A stretch of 64,000 bases of DNA, taken from NCBI GenBank assembly GCA_037189585.1, contig JBBCJA010000021.1, positions 124,001-188,000 of the forward strand, in the 5' to 3' direction. This document shows, in pieces, positions 23,846 through 33,083 of this stretch. The notes under the pieces were generated by a model that worked only from the letters and a program-made list of their open reading frames with translations, had not been told where the DNA came from and ran no database searches. The stretch is from JAEXNA01 sp037189585 (GTDB lineage Bacteria; Vulcanimicrobiota; Xenobia; Xenobiales; JADMJV01). Positions within the stretch are counted from its first letter, which is position 1. Each line of letters starts with the position of its first letter. The translations under genes were made by a program, and so were the position numbers.

Positions 23846-25525
23846 ATGAGACATTTTGGAGTCCACATTCACAAATTACTATTCGTGGCGCTTCTCGGTT
23901 TGTTGTTGGGAGGGGTCGCTACAGCGCAGCCCATCTCGGTGCAACTCGATGGGCGAACCATCAACTTCGACCAACCCCCGGCATCTATCGATGGACGCCT
24001 GCTTGTTCCGCTCCGCGGAATTTTCGAGGCCTTGTCGGCCGACGTACTCTATGACGCGGCCACGCGCTCGATCAAAGCGACTAAAGGTAGCACCGTGGTC
24101 CAGCTACAGTTGGGCAGTCGCACAGCTCTGATCGATGGGCGGACCGTTTACCTCGACGTTCCCGCCGATACGGTTGGAGGGCGCACCATGGTTCCCCTTC
24201 GTTTCGTCTCCGAAGCCCTCGGAGCCGACGTCAAGTGGAACGGCTCGACCCGGACCGTGGTGATCAATTCAGGCGGGGCGGTCTCCGACCCCGGAAATAA
24301 TACCGGCAACAACAATAATCAACCCGCGGGCGCGCCTAAGATCGACCGCGTGGTTCATAACGGCACCGCTCCTTTGAATCCGGGCGATGTCCTGGAGGTC
24401 ATCGTCTATGGCGAACCAGGTTCCACCGCGACTTTCGAGATCATGGGGCATATTCAGCCCGTCAGTCTACCCGAGGTCTCCTCGGGGCGTTATCAGACTC
24501 GCTACACCATTCCCAATGGCCTTCAGGTGCAGCGCGGAGTCATCTTAGCCACGCTTTCCAAGAACGGTCGCGAATCGGCCCAGGAAGCCGACCGGCAGCT
24601 CACCGTGCGAGCGGGAGGTGGCACCAACAATCCCGGCGGGTGGCAGACCTACCCTGTCTCCAACAGCACCGTGAACGCCGTTCGGCCTCAGCTGTCGGTA
24701 ACGTTTCCCGAAGCCGTGCAAGCCGGAACCGCCCGACTCTACGTCGACGGCATCGACTTTTCTCAGCAGGCGCAACTCTCGGGTAATCAGTTGACCTGGA
24801 ACCCCCAGTACGATCTCGCTGTGGGCCGTCATCAGGTCCAGGTGCGCGCCACCGCGACCTCGGGACGCACCCTCGACTACCAATGGGCTTACAACATCGA
24901 CCCCAACGCCGCCAACAGCGGTGGAGCTCTGGCTGTATCGGAACTTCGTCCCAACAACGGTCAAGCCGTGTCCACCACTCGTCCCCAGATAGGTGCTCTG
25001 TTCAACGGTAACATCAGCAACGTCGTCTTGACCGTCGATAATGTCGACGTCACCAACATGCAGGGAGTCCAGCGTTACCCTAACGGGCTCATCTGGACCC
25101 CGACCTACGACCTTCAGACCGGACGCCATCGGGCCAGAATCACCGGAACCGACAGCGCCAACCGTCAGGTAACTCAGCAGTGGAACTTCACCATCGAGAC
25201 GGGAAGCACAGCCAATCCCGGAGCCAACTACCTGTCGGTGAGCAACCTCACGAACGGTACTCTTGTTCCGCCCGTGTTCAACGTACAGGGAAGCGCTCAG
25301 GCCGGACGACAGATTAACGTCTTGGTCGAGTACACTCCGGACAACATTCTGGAAGTGATCACCGGACAGGCCCGCCAGATCAGCCAGAGCACTCTGGTCG
25401 GATCCAACGGACGCTTCGACGTGCAGATCAACGCCTCGGCAGTGAAGGCCGGCCAGACCATGCGCGTGACCGTCAGCGACGGAGGGACCAGTCCTACTCA
25501 GGTCTTCACTGTTAGACGACAGTAG
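23846..25525 (+). CDS. Secreted copper-amine-oxidase-N-domain protein with Ig-like repeats
   Basis: 559 residues. Signal peptide (basic start, LLFVALLGLLLGGVATA). Residues about 27-145 match the copper amine oxidase N-terminal-like domain (PF07833), two LVPLR-type blocks: GRLLVPLRGIFEALSADV and GRTMVPLRFVSEALGADV. Then come a Gly/Asn linker and Ig-like modules; two (starting near 268 and 360) share the pattern ...RPQ...F...V..LTVDNVD/LYVDGID...LTWNPQYDL..GRHQV/ GRHRA, so they arose by duplication. The C-terminal module (VPPVFNVQGSAQAGRQINV) repeats the motif of the previous gene. Probably a cell-surface or S-layer-associated protein. Confidence 0.8.
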   Translation: MRHFGVHIHKLLFVALLGLLLGGVATAQPISVQLDGRTINFDQPPASIDGRLLVPLRGIFEALSADVLYDAATRSIKATKGSTVVQLQLGSRTALIDGRTVYLDVPADTVGGRTMVPLRFVSEALGADVKWNGSTRTVVINSGGAVSDPGNNTGNNNNQPAGAPKIDRVVHNGTAPLNPGDVLEVIVYGEPGSTATFEIMGHIQPVSLPEVSSGRYQTRYTIPNGLQVQRGVILATLSKNGRESAQEADRQLTVRAGGGTNNPGGWQTYPVSNSTVNAVRPQLSVTFPEAVQAGTARLYVDGIDFSQQAQLSGNQLTWNPQYDLAVGRHQVQVRATATSGRTLDYQWAYNIDPNAANSGGALAVSELRPNNGQAVSTTRPQIGALFNGNISNVVLTVDNVDVTNMQGVQRYPNGLIWTPTYDLQTGRHRARITGTDSANRQVTQQWNFTIETGSTANPGANYLSVSNLTNGTLVPPVFNVQGSAQAGRQINVLVEYTPDNILEVITGQARQISQSTLVGSNGRFDVQINASAVKAGQTMRVTVSDGGTSPTQVFTVRRQ

Positions 25526-25547
25526 AGCCCTGGAGCGCAAAAAAAAA

Positions 25548-25580
25548 GAGGCGGGCGCATCGCGCCCGCCTCTTTTTTTT
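25548..25580. terminator. Strong bidirectional intrinsic terminator
   Basis: A perfect 11-bp GC-rich stem (25548-25558 with 25562-25572), 3-nt loop, preceded by nine A and followed by eight T. It ends the surface-protein gene. Confidence 0.92.
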
Positions 25581-25780
25581 GCGCACGCACGGGAAGAAGT
25601 TGACGCCAAGAAACTAACCTACTGTGCATTGACCCGTCCACCAATTCGACACGGATCCATCCGCTCCAGCGTTGTTGCTAGGGCCTATCGGGGACCATTC
25701 CTTCAAAATCCTGCTGGACTCGGGGGGCTATTTAACAAAAGTTTCAGACTTCTCTCAGCAGGGTCGCCTAGGATAGGAGA

Positions 25781-26977
25781 ATGAACGTCCTTAGCTCCGC
25801 CTCCCACTCTCTGATGTTGAACAAGCAGGTCTCGCGTCGCGACCGCTATCGCTCCGAATTCAAGGTTTCCGAGCAGGATCGTCAAGACCACCTGGCCATC
25901 GACTGGAACGTTCATCAAACCCCCACTCAGTTGGTCAAGCGTGAGGGGGATAAATACACCATTTCCAATTTTCGCTGGGGTTGGGTGGAGGAGACCGGTA
26001 AGGAGAACCTCGATTGGACGCCACGCACCGCGGACACTACCATCGACGCCTCCAAGGTGAAGGACATCTACCTGACCTTGGAGCCGTTCGCTCCCGAGGT
26101 TGTGGCCGCTCACGGCCTTTTGGTGTTTGAGATGGAAAATGACGGGGATGTGACGAGTTCCACTGGACAGACGGACTTTGGCTTCGCCCTCTCTGTTGAG
26201 GCCCGTCTCCCTAAAGGAAAGAATTACAATCTGATGACCGGCATGAAAAAGGAATTTGGTATCGTCTACCAGATGGGATCGCTTGCCGACCAGTTGCAGA
26301 AGACTAGCCGTCAGCGGGGTCATAAGTTGGTGTTGCACCGCTTGGAGTTGAGCAAAGAGCAGAAGGAGCAGATGGTCCATGATGGCCTGAAGGCGGCCAC
26401 CGAGGACCGTCTGGGCGAGTGGTACCATACCTTGACTAACTCTTGCTACACTGCCGACATCGACCTGATCAATGGAGTTGTTCCCGAGTCTCAAAAGATG
26501 GCCCGCTGGAGCAAGCACTTGAAGTTTGCTCGTCTTGCCACCGCACTGCCTGTCCTGGGTGGCGCCACTTTGAGACAGAAGGGGCTGTTGGCTAAGGAGC
26601 CCATCACCTCCTTACAAACCAACACTGAGCTCTATCCCGGTCAACAGATGAAGGAGGCGAGGGGCCTCACCAAGGCTGTGGCCGAAGCCAGCCGCTCCAA
26701 CCTGTGGAAGACCGGTTTTCAGCTGGCGGGCGCCGCCATCGGAGGCGCCGCCGGTTACGGCATCGGTGCCTCCTTTGGGCAGATCGGCAGCCTACTGGGT
26801 GTCGGTGCCGGTGTGATGAGTGGACTCTGGGCTGGTGACCGGGGCGCCGATATCATTGCCGCCAAGACCGACATTAAGCCCATTGATGCCGCCCAATGGT
26901 ACGCGGAGAAGGGCGGGATGTCGTTGAACGAGGCTACCGCCCGCATCAGTAACACTCCCGTGGCCTTGACGATGTAG
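25781..26977 (+). CDS. Hypothetical protein with DUF4105-like core and glycine-zipper segment
   Basis: 398 residues, no signal peptide. Residues about 30-235 are soluble; the block WYHTLTNSCYTADIDLING near 212-230 resembles the N-C-T core of DUF4105 (a Cys-peptidase-like family), but the match is partial. Residues about 300-350 are Gly/Ala rich (AGAAIGGAAGYGIGASFG...) in a glycine-zipper style that could insert into or cross a membrane. AGGAGA lies directly before the ATG, and TAGGAT six nt before it could be a -10. The 255 bases upstream hold only the terminator. Not recognised further. Confidence 0.55.
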   Translation: MNVLSSASHSLMLNKQVSRRDRYRSEFKVSEQDRQDHLAIDWNVHQTPTQLVKREGDKYTISNFRWGWVEETGKENLDWTPRTADTTIDASKVKDIYLTLEPFAPEVVAAHGLLVFEMENDGDVTSSTGQTDFGFALSVEARLPKGKNYNLMTGMKKEFGIVYQMGSLADQLQKTSRQRGHKLVLHRLELSKEQKEQMVHDGLKAATEDRLGEWYHTLTNSCYTADIDLINGVVPESQKMARWSKHLKFARLATALPVLGGATLRQKGLLAKEPITSLQTNTELYPGQQMKEARGLTKAVAEASRSNLWKTGFQLAGAAIGGAAGYGIGASFGQIGSLLGVGAGVMSGLWAGDRGADIIAAKTDIKPIDAAQWYAEKGGMSLNEATARISNTPVALTM

Positions 26978-26984
26978 GAACCCT

Positions 26985-28010
26985 TTAACCCACGTCCTCG
27001 AGGTAGGACGGGCAGGCCAATCCCAGGTGACGGAAGGCGCGTCGGGTTGCCATTCGGCCCCGGGGGGTCTTTTGAATGAGGCCGCAGTTGAGGAGGAACG
27101 GTTCGTACATCTCCTCGAGGTTGTCGGGGTCCTCCCCCACCGCGGCGGCCAGGGTGTTGAGCCCCACGGCGCGCCCCTCGAAAGCCTCGGTCAGACTGCG
27201 CAGGATGCGCTGGTCCAGCCGGTCTAGCCCTCCCCGATCGATCCCCATTCGGTCCAAGGCGGTGCGGCTGACCTCCAGGTCGATGAGGTCGGCGCCTTCC
27301 ACCTGGGCGAAGTCGCGCACCCGACGGAGTAACCGGTTGGCGATTCGCGGGGTGCCTCGGCAGCGACCGGCAAGCTCGGCCGCTCCCTCGGGGGTCAGCT
27401 TGAGATTCAAGCGCTGGGCCGAGCCCAGCAAGATGTTGGCCAGCTCATGAGACTGGTAGAACTCGAGATGGAAAAGGATCCCGAAGCGCGAGCGGAGCGG
27501 AGCCGATAAGGAGCCCGACTTGGTGGTCGCTCCGACTAAGGTGAAGGGCTCGATCTTGTGGCGAACCGCGCGCTTTCTCACCCCTTTGGAGATGATCCGG
27601 TCAAAGGCCAGGTCCTCCATCGCCGGGTACAAGATCTCTTCCACCGTCCGTGACATCCGGTGGATCTCGTCGATGAAGAGTACGTCCCGCGGGCCTAGAG
27701 AGTTGAGCAGCACCAGCAGGTCGATGGGGCGCTCGATGGCGGGCCCGGAGGTGGCCACTAAGTTGGACTCCATCTCTTTGGCCACCAGGTTGGCCAGCGT
27801 CGTCTTCCCCAGCCCCGGAGGGCCGGAGAGAAGCACGTGGTCCACCGCCTCTTCCCGCTCCCTCGCGGCCCGAAGGTAGACCCGGAGGTTCTTCACCACC
27901 TCGTCCTGACCGACATACTCGTCTAAGTTGCGGGGCCTCAGGCTGCGGTCGAAATCCTCGGTCTCACGTTCGATGCGGCGCGGAGAAAGGATCCGCTGAG
28001 GTGCTGACAT
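26985..28010 (-). CDS. ruvB: Holliday-junction branch-migration ATPase RuvB
   Basis: AAA+ motor that drives branch migration with RuvA. Walker A GPPGLGKT at 63-70, Walker B DEIH at 114-117, sensor region VGATTKSGSLSAPLRSRFG, and the C-terminal winged-helix with TPRGRMATRRAFRHLG. 341 residues, full length. ruvA and ruvC are together 20 kb away, so ruvB is separated from its partners. Confidence 0.97.
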   Translation of the reverse strand: MSAPQRILSPRRIERETEDFDRSLRPRNLDEYVGQDEVVKNLRVYLRAAREREEAVDHVLLSGPPGLGKTTLANLVAKEMESNLVATSGPAIERPIDLLVLLNSLGPRDVLFIDEIHRMSRTVEEILYPAMEDLAFDRIISKGVRKRAVRHKIEPFTLVGATTKSGSLSAPLRSRFGILFHLEFYQSHELANILLGSAQRLNLKLTPEGAAELAGRCRGTPRIANRLLRRVRDFAQVEGADLIDLEVSRTALDRMGIDRGGLDRLDQRILRSLTEAFEGRAVGLNTLAAAVGEDPDNLEEMYEPFLLNCGLIQKTPRGRMATRRAFRHLGLACPSYLEDVG

Positions 28011-28065
28011 CTTGAAAGATTCTCTAGCTCGACCGGTATCCCTTCAAGACAGCTCCGAGTGAGAC

Positions 28066-28527
28066 ATGACCACAGGGAGTTCTCGACCCCCGAAGAATGT
28101 GTCACCGGGTATGTTGAAAAACTCTCTCCCTACACTCAGCCTCGCCGTCTCTCTCGCCGTGGCGGCTCATGCCGATCGGCGACCATCTCCAGAGCAGGAA
28201 ACTGAGGTCGCCGCCTTCATCTTCCTGATACTTTTTGTCGTTCTTTCGATCGGGCTGGCCATACTCTCGGTCATTCTAGTGCGCGGGATATCGGCTGGAA
28301 AAAATCGGGGGAGGGTCATATCGGCCGGCTATCTGGGAGCTGGAATCCCCTACCTCCTTTTGGCCCAGCCATTCTCCGGATTCTATGACAGTGTCGACTC
28401 CGCTATCAGCTCATTCTTGGTGCCTATCTTGGGCTCGTCCATCTTCGCCGCGGTAGCCACCGCATTCTATATCCAAGGCCGCTCGACAAGCACTAGCTCG
28501 GCCGAAAAGGGTGGCGACGCCCAATAG
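28066..28527 (+). CDS. Small integral membrane protein
   Basis: 153 residues as given; an in-frame ATG at 28111 (MLKNSLPTLSLAVSLAVAAHA) would give a cleaner signal peptide and may be the true start. After it come two to three hydrophobic helices (about 50-72, 83-100 and 118-136) and a polar tail rich in Ser. No domain recognised. It is divergent from ruvB. Confidence 0.5.
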   Translation: MTTGSSRPPKNVSPGMLKNSLPTLSLAVSLAVAAHADRRPSPEQETEVAAFIFLILFVVLSIGLAILSVILVRGISAGKNRGRVISAGYLGAGIPYLLLAQPFSGFYDSVDSAISSFLVPILGSSIFAAVATAFYIQGRSTSTSSAEKGGDAQ

Positions 28528-28544
28528 ATTTCAGGACCAAGTCC

Positions 28545-29357
28545 TTAGCTGTCCTTGAGCGATCCGCCCTCGTTGCGTTGCGCCGGGTTGTTGATGTTGA
28601 TGGTCTTGCTTCCGCCGTTCTCCAAGGCGACCGTCACCTGCACGGGCCCCTTCATCTTTTCACCCGTCTGGCTGAAGCGGTAGTGCTCGCGCTGGCCGTT
28701 GCCGCGGGAACCGTTGCGTCCGCCTTTCTCCACCGTCTCGCTGCCGCTGGGTCCGCTGATGCTGACGCTCTGAGCCGACACGCTCGAAGGTAGGAGAATC
28801 ACGAGCTTTCCATCGCTGTCGGAGATCGGTTTCCAGAGGAAGGTCTCGCTGGGGGCGCCGTCGTCACCGCCCGACTTGGCCTTCTCCGCCGCCTTGGCTT
28901 CGGCGGTTTTCTCGTCCTTGCCGACCTCGGCGGCGTTCTTGTCCTCTTTGGCCAACAGCTTCTCGAGATAGGCGGCGAGCTCCGGATCGGACTTTTTAAG
29001 CTCGTCGAGCTTGGCCTTGAGCTCCTCTCCTTTGAGGCCCTTGAAAGAATCCAGCGTCGCCTTCAATCCCTCGATCTTCTGCTCGGCGGTCTGGGCCTTG
29101 GACTCTCCTTGAGTCTCGGCCACCGAGTTGGCGTTGGCGAAGTTGTCCTTCAACCCGTCCAGCAAAGACAGGCGGGCTCCCTCGAAGCCGGAGTTCTCAC
29201 GCGCCTCACGGGAGATGTTGACCTGGTCGGACCCGCGCTCGTTGGTCGCGTTCACATTGTTGGTGGTGGAAGGCGAGTTCGACGCGGGGCGCTGTTTTTC
29301 GGTACGAGTGGTGCTTTGGCTGGAGATATTGTTCTGGCTGGTGTTGATGGTGGACAT
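28545..29357 (-). CDS. Hypothetical coiled-coil protein with conserved-looking C-terminal beta domain
   Basis: 270 residues, good ribosome site (AAGGAG, 9-11 nt before ATG). Residues 1-50 are Ser/Thr/Asn rich and disordered; 55-170 are helical with a Lys/Glu/Leu coiled coil; 175-265 form a beta-rich module (FLWKPISDSDGKLVILLPSS, then GPVQVTVALENGGSKTIN) that resembles carbohydrate- or pilin-like beta-sandwiches. No signal peptide, although the composition is that of an exported protein. Function unknown. Confidence 0.6.
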   Translation of the reverse strand: MSTINTSQNNISSQSTTRTEKQRPASNSPSTTNNVNATNERGSDQVNISREARENSGFEGARLSLLDGLKDNFANANSVAETQGESKAQTAEQKIEGLKATLDSFKGLKGEELKAKLDELKKSDPELAAYLEKLLAKEDKNAAEVGKDEKTAEAKAAEKAKSGGDDGAPSETFLWKPISDSDGKLVILLPSSVSAQSVSISGPSGSETVEKGGRNGSRGNGQREHYRFSQTGEKMKGPVQVTVALENGGSKTININNPAQRNEGGSLKDS

Positions 29358-29452
29358 TTAGTTGACTCCTTGGCGTTAATCTCTGAATTGAGAATGCCAG
29401 GGAGATCTCAGACGGCCTTATCAGAAACTCCAAAACATGTTAACGGATTGTT

Positions 29453-29493
29453 AACTCAACCTTACAAGTCCGCTTTGCCCCGAAGCGGGTCCC
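29453..29493. repeat. Left 41-bp direct repeat flanking decayed toxin-antitoxin module
   Basis: Matches 30159-30199 with 2 mismatches in 41 positions. It is a copy of the 3' end (last ten codons, stop and 9 bp beyond) of the GspF-N-like gene at 30168. Confidence 0.85.
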
Positions 29494-29501
29494 GACTTCA
29501 A

Positions 29502-29805
29502 CTAAGGGTAGGGGCGCACCCATTTGCAGCCCTTGATCAGCCTAAAATCCTTCTCGTTAGATGTTGATAGCCCGTTTCCAATCAGCGTCCGTGGGGTGCT
29601 TTGGCTCGAACGCTTGGACCAGCTTGAGCACGCCACGGCGTTGCTTGTCGTTCAGGTTTGGTTGAAGAAGCTCAAGGATGACAATGCTCGGGACATACAG
29701 CTTTGAGGAGTTATCGCGAACCCACTCGATAGCTGGTAGATATGCTCGAAGAACATCTATCAGAACACATGTGTCGACTACGAACACTGACGTTCTCGTG
29801 CCCAC
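29502..29805 (-). pseudogene. PIN-domain toxin gene with internal deletion
   Basis: From GTG 29805 the frame encodes a PIN N-terminal half (VVDTCVLIDVLR with the first acidic site, VPSIVILELLQP with the Glu) and stops at 29557 after 82 residues. A few bases further in another frame comes NEKDFRLIKGCKWVRPYP and a TAG at 29502: this is the usual PIN C-terminus (NxxDF plus the final W..P). The middle third of the domain, with the second Asp pair, is missing, so a deletion of roughly 100 bp has removed it and broken the frame. The remaining product should be inactive. Confidence 0.75.
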
Positions 29806-30087
29806 TTAACATCGTCAAACAGCCCAGGCTCGATAGAGGAAAGAACCTCGTCTAGCGGTTCTTTAGTGGTTTCTTCCCCCCCAGAAGTCTCCCTCTTGGT
29901 TAGGATGATCACCCTGCCGCCGACTAGCCATCTTGTCGGCCAACCTGTTCATAGCATCCGTGTGTTTCTCCATCGCCTCGATCTGCCGCAAGAGCAAGAC
30001 GCTATCGGCGGCGGCACGCTTCTTCGGCCACTTGCTCTGACGGCGACTCTTGGCGGTGGTATCAGGTTTCTTCTTGGGTTCGGCCAT
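29778..30087 (-). pseudogene. Antitoxin-like gene frameshifted in a G7 run
   Basis: From ATG 30087 the first frame gives 74 residues (basic N-terminus, helix with RQIEAMEKHTDAMNRLADKM) and stops at 29863. One base fewer in the G7 run near 29880 would continue as EETTKEPLDEVLSSIEPGL... and end at 29778, overlapping the PIN start by 28 bases, the normal toxin-antitoxin arrangement. So either the gene is broken by one base or the run is slippery or misread. The acidic C-terminal tail is what antitoxins use to wrap their toxin. Confidence 0.6.
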
Positions 30088-30158
30088 AAGGAGATCTTCG
30101 GCCCACGAGAGTCAATCCCTCGGGGAGTTCGGCGAGGGTTGAGTGGCCTTTAAGGGAG

Positions 30159-30199
30159 AACTCAACCTTACAAGTCCGCTTTGCCCTGAAGTGGGTCCC
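30159..30199. repeat. Right 41-bp direct repeat
   Basis: Includes the 3' end and stop codon of the GspF-N-like gene at 30168 and 9 bp beyond. The partner copy at 29453-29493 lies 706 bp away on the other side of the decayed toxin-antitoxin pair. Confidence 0.85.
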
Positions 30200-30797
30200 C
30201 GGTCAAAGCCCGCTGAGGTGTCTGCGCCAGTGGTTTTCCATCAACCACCAGGGTCAAAGAGAAATGGGCCGGTTTTCGAACCGCTTCGAACTCTAAATCC
30301 ACGCTGTACTTCCCACTTCCGTCCGACACGTCGACTAGGCGGCGGCTCACCGTCATCGGCACCTCCGGGAAATAGAAAATCAGGAGCGCGTTCTCTCTTT
30401 GACCTTCCGGCACACCGACTGTTCCCGAGAGATGGAGCTTGATGGTGGGGGACATCTTCGCCTTGGAACCGGCGGCGCCCGACCGAACTCCAGAGGCGAC
30501 GGCCCAAGCCAGGCCGAGGACGGCCAGCAAGAGAAAAACACCTCTCCAGGCTCGCGAGCGTTCCCATGACTCGAAGCGCTCCCCTGGACCAGGCCGGTAG
30601 GACGCGCCTCGTCCGCGCTCCGCCACCGGAGTTAGCTCCAGGACCTTAAATCCATTAGCCTGGGCCGTGCGGCGCGCGGACTCGAGATCGGGCGCCGTCA
30701 TAACCCCCGAGCGAACCTTCCCCGCCGCGTCGGCGACCTTGAAGCGAAAACGCGCCACGGCGAAGAGGTTTCGCGAAAAAGGAGGCTCCTCCCCCAC
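30168..30797 (-). CDS. GspF-N-like domain + membrane helix + extracytoplasmic beta domain (module A)
   Basis: 209 residues. Residues 14-58 (VARFRFKVADAAGKVRSGVM, then ESARRTAQANGFKVLELTPV) read like the cytoplasmic N-terminus that precedes the first GspF domain in type II secretion and pilus platforms. A single membrane helix spans about 86-104. Residues 110-209 form a beta-rich domain outside the membrane. The protein at 40100 has the same layout and similar C-terminal blocks (F.FPE.P..., ...L.G.PL.G...D). The GspF proteins of this window lack exactly this N-terminal piece. A GTG at 30758 (residue 14) may be the true start, as it leaves more room for a promoter before the divergent regulator at 30807. 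Confidence 0.7.
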   Translation of the reverse strand: MGEEPPFSRNLFAVARFRFKVADAAGKVRSGVMTAPDLESARRTAQANGFKVLELTPVAERGRGASYRPGPGERFESWERSRAWRGVFLLLAVLGLAWAVASGVRSGAAGSKAKMSPTIKLHLSGTVGVPEGQRENALLIFYFPEVPMTVSRRLVDVSDGSGKYSVDLEFEAVRKPAHFSLTLVVDGKPLAQTPQRALTGDPLQGKADL

Positions 30798-30806
30798 TGT
30801 TCAAAC

Positions 30807-33083
30807 TTGAACACCATGGCGGCGGGTCGGATCCAAATCCTTTTGATCGAAGACGATGGAGAGTTTCGCGAGCTTCTCACCGGCTTTCTCGAGGACGAGG
30901 GCTACCAGGTCGTCGCCGTCTCCAGTGGAGAGCAAGCCCTGGAGGCCGCCCACGGGCAGACCTTCGACCTGGTGATCGCCGACGTCAAGCTGGGCGGCAT
31001 GGACGGCTTGGACACCCTCTCCCGCATCAAGGACCACCAGTCGGACCTGCAAGGCCTGGTCATGACGGGTTACTCCACCGAGGCGGACTCTATCCGGGCG
31101 GTCAAACTCGGAGTGGGGAACTATCTCAAGAAGCCCTTCACCATCCAGGACTTTCTCTTGGCGGTGGAGGCGCTGGTCCAACGCCTGCTCCAAGAGCGAG
31201 AGGCTCGAGAGCGCGAGATGGCCCTCCTGGAGACCTTAGCCTGGGCCCTGCAATCGGTGCTTCTCCATCTGCCTGAGCTCGAAGCCCCGGCCGAGGTCGC
31301 GCGGCGGGCCCGCCTAGCCGCTCTGGGCTGCGGGTTGGAAGAGGTTGAGGCGGAAAATATCCGGCTGGCTGTTCTGGCCGCGCTGGTTCGCCGCCACGGC
31401 GAGCCGGGAGGGATCCCTTTCGTCTTCAAGGGCCTCCCTCGACCCGTAGCCGGTCTCATCGACTCTTTCACGAACGCCAACTCGCTGGAGGACCAGTTGG
31501 TCCGCCTGGGCGTCTCTTTAGCCGAGGCCCGAGCCACCGAGGTTTCGGAGGCCGTTACCGTAGCCTACCAACAGAGCCAGGTTCAAGAGCCCGGCGCCCG
31601 AGGGCTTCTCCCCTTGGGGTTGGCGTTGGAAAGCTCGGGAGACCTCGACGGAGCCGAGCGTGTCTTCTCCCGTCTGGCGCGCGATTCCGGTAGGCGTCGC
31701 GAAGCCGTCCAGGGGCATCTGGGGCGGGCCCGGGTTCTGTTCGCCCGGGGCAAGGCTCAAGAGTCGCTGCGAGAGCTCCAACTGGTGGTAAGCGCCGAGA
31801 AGGACTCGGTCTTCGCCGCGGAAGCGCAGCTGGAAAGCGGGGTCTTGCTGGCGCGCTTGGGCCAACGTGAGCCGGCTCTGGAAGGGCTTCGCCGAGCCAA
31901 AGAGGGATTTGGCAAGACGGGAGGAGCGGTGGGAGCGGCTCGAGCCCAACTGGCGCTTCTGGCGCTGGGCGAAGGGCCCAAGGACGGTACCGAGCCGGCG
32001 CTGGCGATCATGCTCGCCCCTCAGAACCTGGAATCGTTCTTCCAATCGGCGGCCTGGCTCTTTCCCTTTCTCATCGCGCGCTCTCGAGGCGAGGGCGAAC
32101 GTGAGGTCTCTCGCGGCCTTCGACGATACTTTCGCGATCTTCCGGGATTCGTTACTCACTGGATGCGCCAGTCTCGCTCTCCGGAGGTGGTCTGCCGCGC
32201 CCTGGACGCTATGGCCGAGGCGGGAGCCTCGGGGTATGAGGGTCTGTTGAGCGAACTGGCTCAAGACCCCAGAGAGAGCGTCCGGGAGAGAGCTCGCAAG
32301 CTTCTGCTTCACAACTCCGGAGCTCCGGTCGCACCCGCTCTGCGTCTGTACGGATTCGGAGAGTTCGAAGCCTTTGTGGGTGACCGCCAGGTTCCCATGG
32401 CGGCCTGGCAGGGCAAAAAGGCGATCTACTTTCTTGGTTTTCTGGCCTCCAAGCTGGGCCAGTTCGTGCCCCGCGAGACCCTGGTCGACCATTTCTGGCC
32501 GGACACCGGCGAACGCGGATTCAAGAGTCTGTCCCAACTACTGCTGGTGGTCCGTAAAGCTCTGCAGCCGCCCGGCGGCACGGCCGAGATTCGCTACGTG
32601 GCCCGGGAAGGGAGCAGCCTGGGGCTCGACCCCAACCTCTCCTGCTGGCATGACGTGCGCGAGGTCGAGGACTGCCTGACTCGGGCCGGCCGCCTGCCCC
32701 AAGGCGAGGCCGCCCAGGAGTATGAACGGGCTTTCGAGCTGTATCGTGGACCCTACATGGAGGGCTGCTATATGGACTGGGCCCTAGAGCTTCGCCGAGA
32801 TCTCGATCGTCGTTTGCTGGAAGCCTGGCTTGCTCTGGCCGAGACTCGACTAGGACAAGCCAGATTTCAAGACGCTCTCGAGGTCGCCGCGACGGCCGTG
32901 CAGATGGATCCTCTCTGCCAACAAGCCGTCTCGCGGATGATGGAGGCTCAAGTGGGGATAGGCCGCCCCGAGGAGGCGATCAGGACCTTCGAACGATGCC
33001 AGAGACTTCTTCAACAAGAGCTTGAGATCGAGCCCAATACCGATCTGATCCGAGCCTTCCACCAGGCCAAGTTGGCTATATGA
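30807..33083 (+). CDS. Response regulator with REC and C-terminal BTAD (SARP-type) domains
   Basis: 758 residues. Receiver domain at 8-125: acidic pocket Glu15-Asp17, phospho-acceptor Asp59 (VIADVKLGGMDG), Thr87 and Lys108/109 (YLKKPF). A long helical, TPR-like middle (about 130-500) follows. Residues about 510-600 form a winged-helix (LRLYGFGEFEAFVGDRQVP ... KSLSQLLLVVRKAL) and 610-758 the bacterial transcriptional activation (TPR) domain, ending in the EEAIRTFERCQRLLQQELE repeat. The gene starts at TTG 30807 or ATG 30816. It is coupled to the histidine kinase by an ATGA overlap and probably turns on the pseudopilus genes downstream. Confidence 0.88.
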   Translation: MNTMAAGRIQILLIEDDGEFRELLTGFLEDEGYQVVAVSSGEQALEAAHGQTFDLVIADVKLGGMDGLDTLSRIKDHQSDLQGLVMTGYSTEADSIRAVKLGVGNYLKKPFTIQDFLLAVEALVQRLLQEREAREREMALLETLAWALQSVLLHLPELEAPAEVARRARLAALGCGLEEVEAENIRLAVLAALVRRHGEPGGIPFVFKGLPRPVAGLIDSFTNANSLEDQLVRLGVSLAEARATEVSEAVTVAYQQSQVQEPGARGLLPLGLALESSGDLDGAERVFSRLARDSGRRREAVQGHLGRARVLFARGKAQESLRELQLVVSAEKDSVFAAEAQLESGVLLARLGQREPALEGLRRAKEGFGKTGGAVGAARAQLALLALGEGPKDGTEPALAIMLAPQNLESFFQSAAWLFPFLIARSRGEGEREVSRGLRRYFRDLPGFVTHWMRQSRSPEVVCRALDAMAEAGASGYEGLLSELAQDPRESVRERARKLLLHNSGAPVAPALRLYGFGEFEAFVGDRQVPMAAWQGKKAIYFLGFLASKLGQFVPRETLVDHFWPDTGERGFKSLSQLLLVVRKALQPPGGTAEIRYVAREGSSLGLDPNLSCWHDVREVEDCLTRAGRLPQGEAAQEYERAFELYRGPYMEGCYMDWALELRRDLDRRLLEAWLALAETRLGQARFQDALEVAATAVQMDPLCQQAVSRMMEAQVGIGRPEEAIRTFERCQRLLQQELEIEPNTDLIRAFHQAKLAI

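Noticed and set aside
24545..25609. 354-residue minus-strand frame
   Set aside because: Antisense of the surface-protein repeats.
29453..30199. CRISPR or transposon ends
   Set aside because: Only two repeat copies, no spacer array, no transposase, no terminal inverted repeats.
31518..32537. 339-residue minus-strand frame
   Set aside because: Antisense shadow of the REC-BTAD gene, with no domain.
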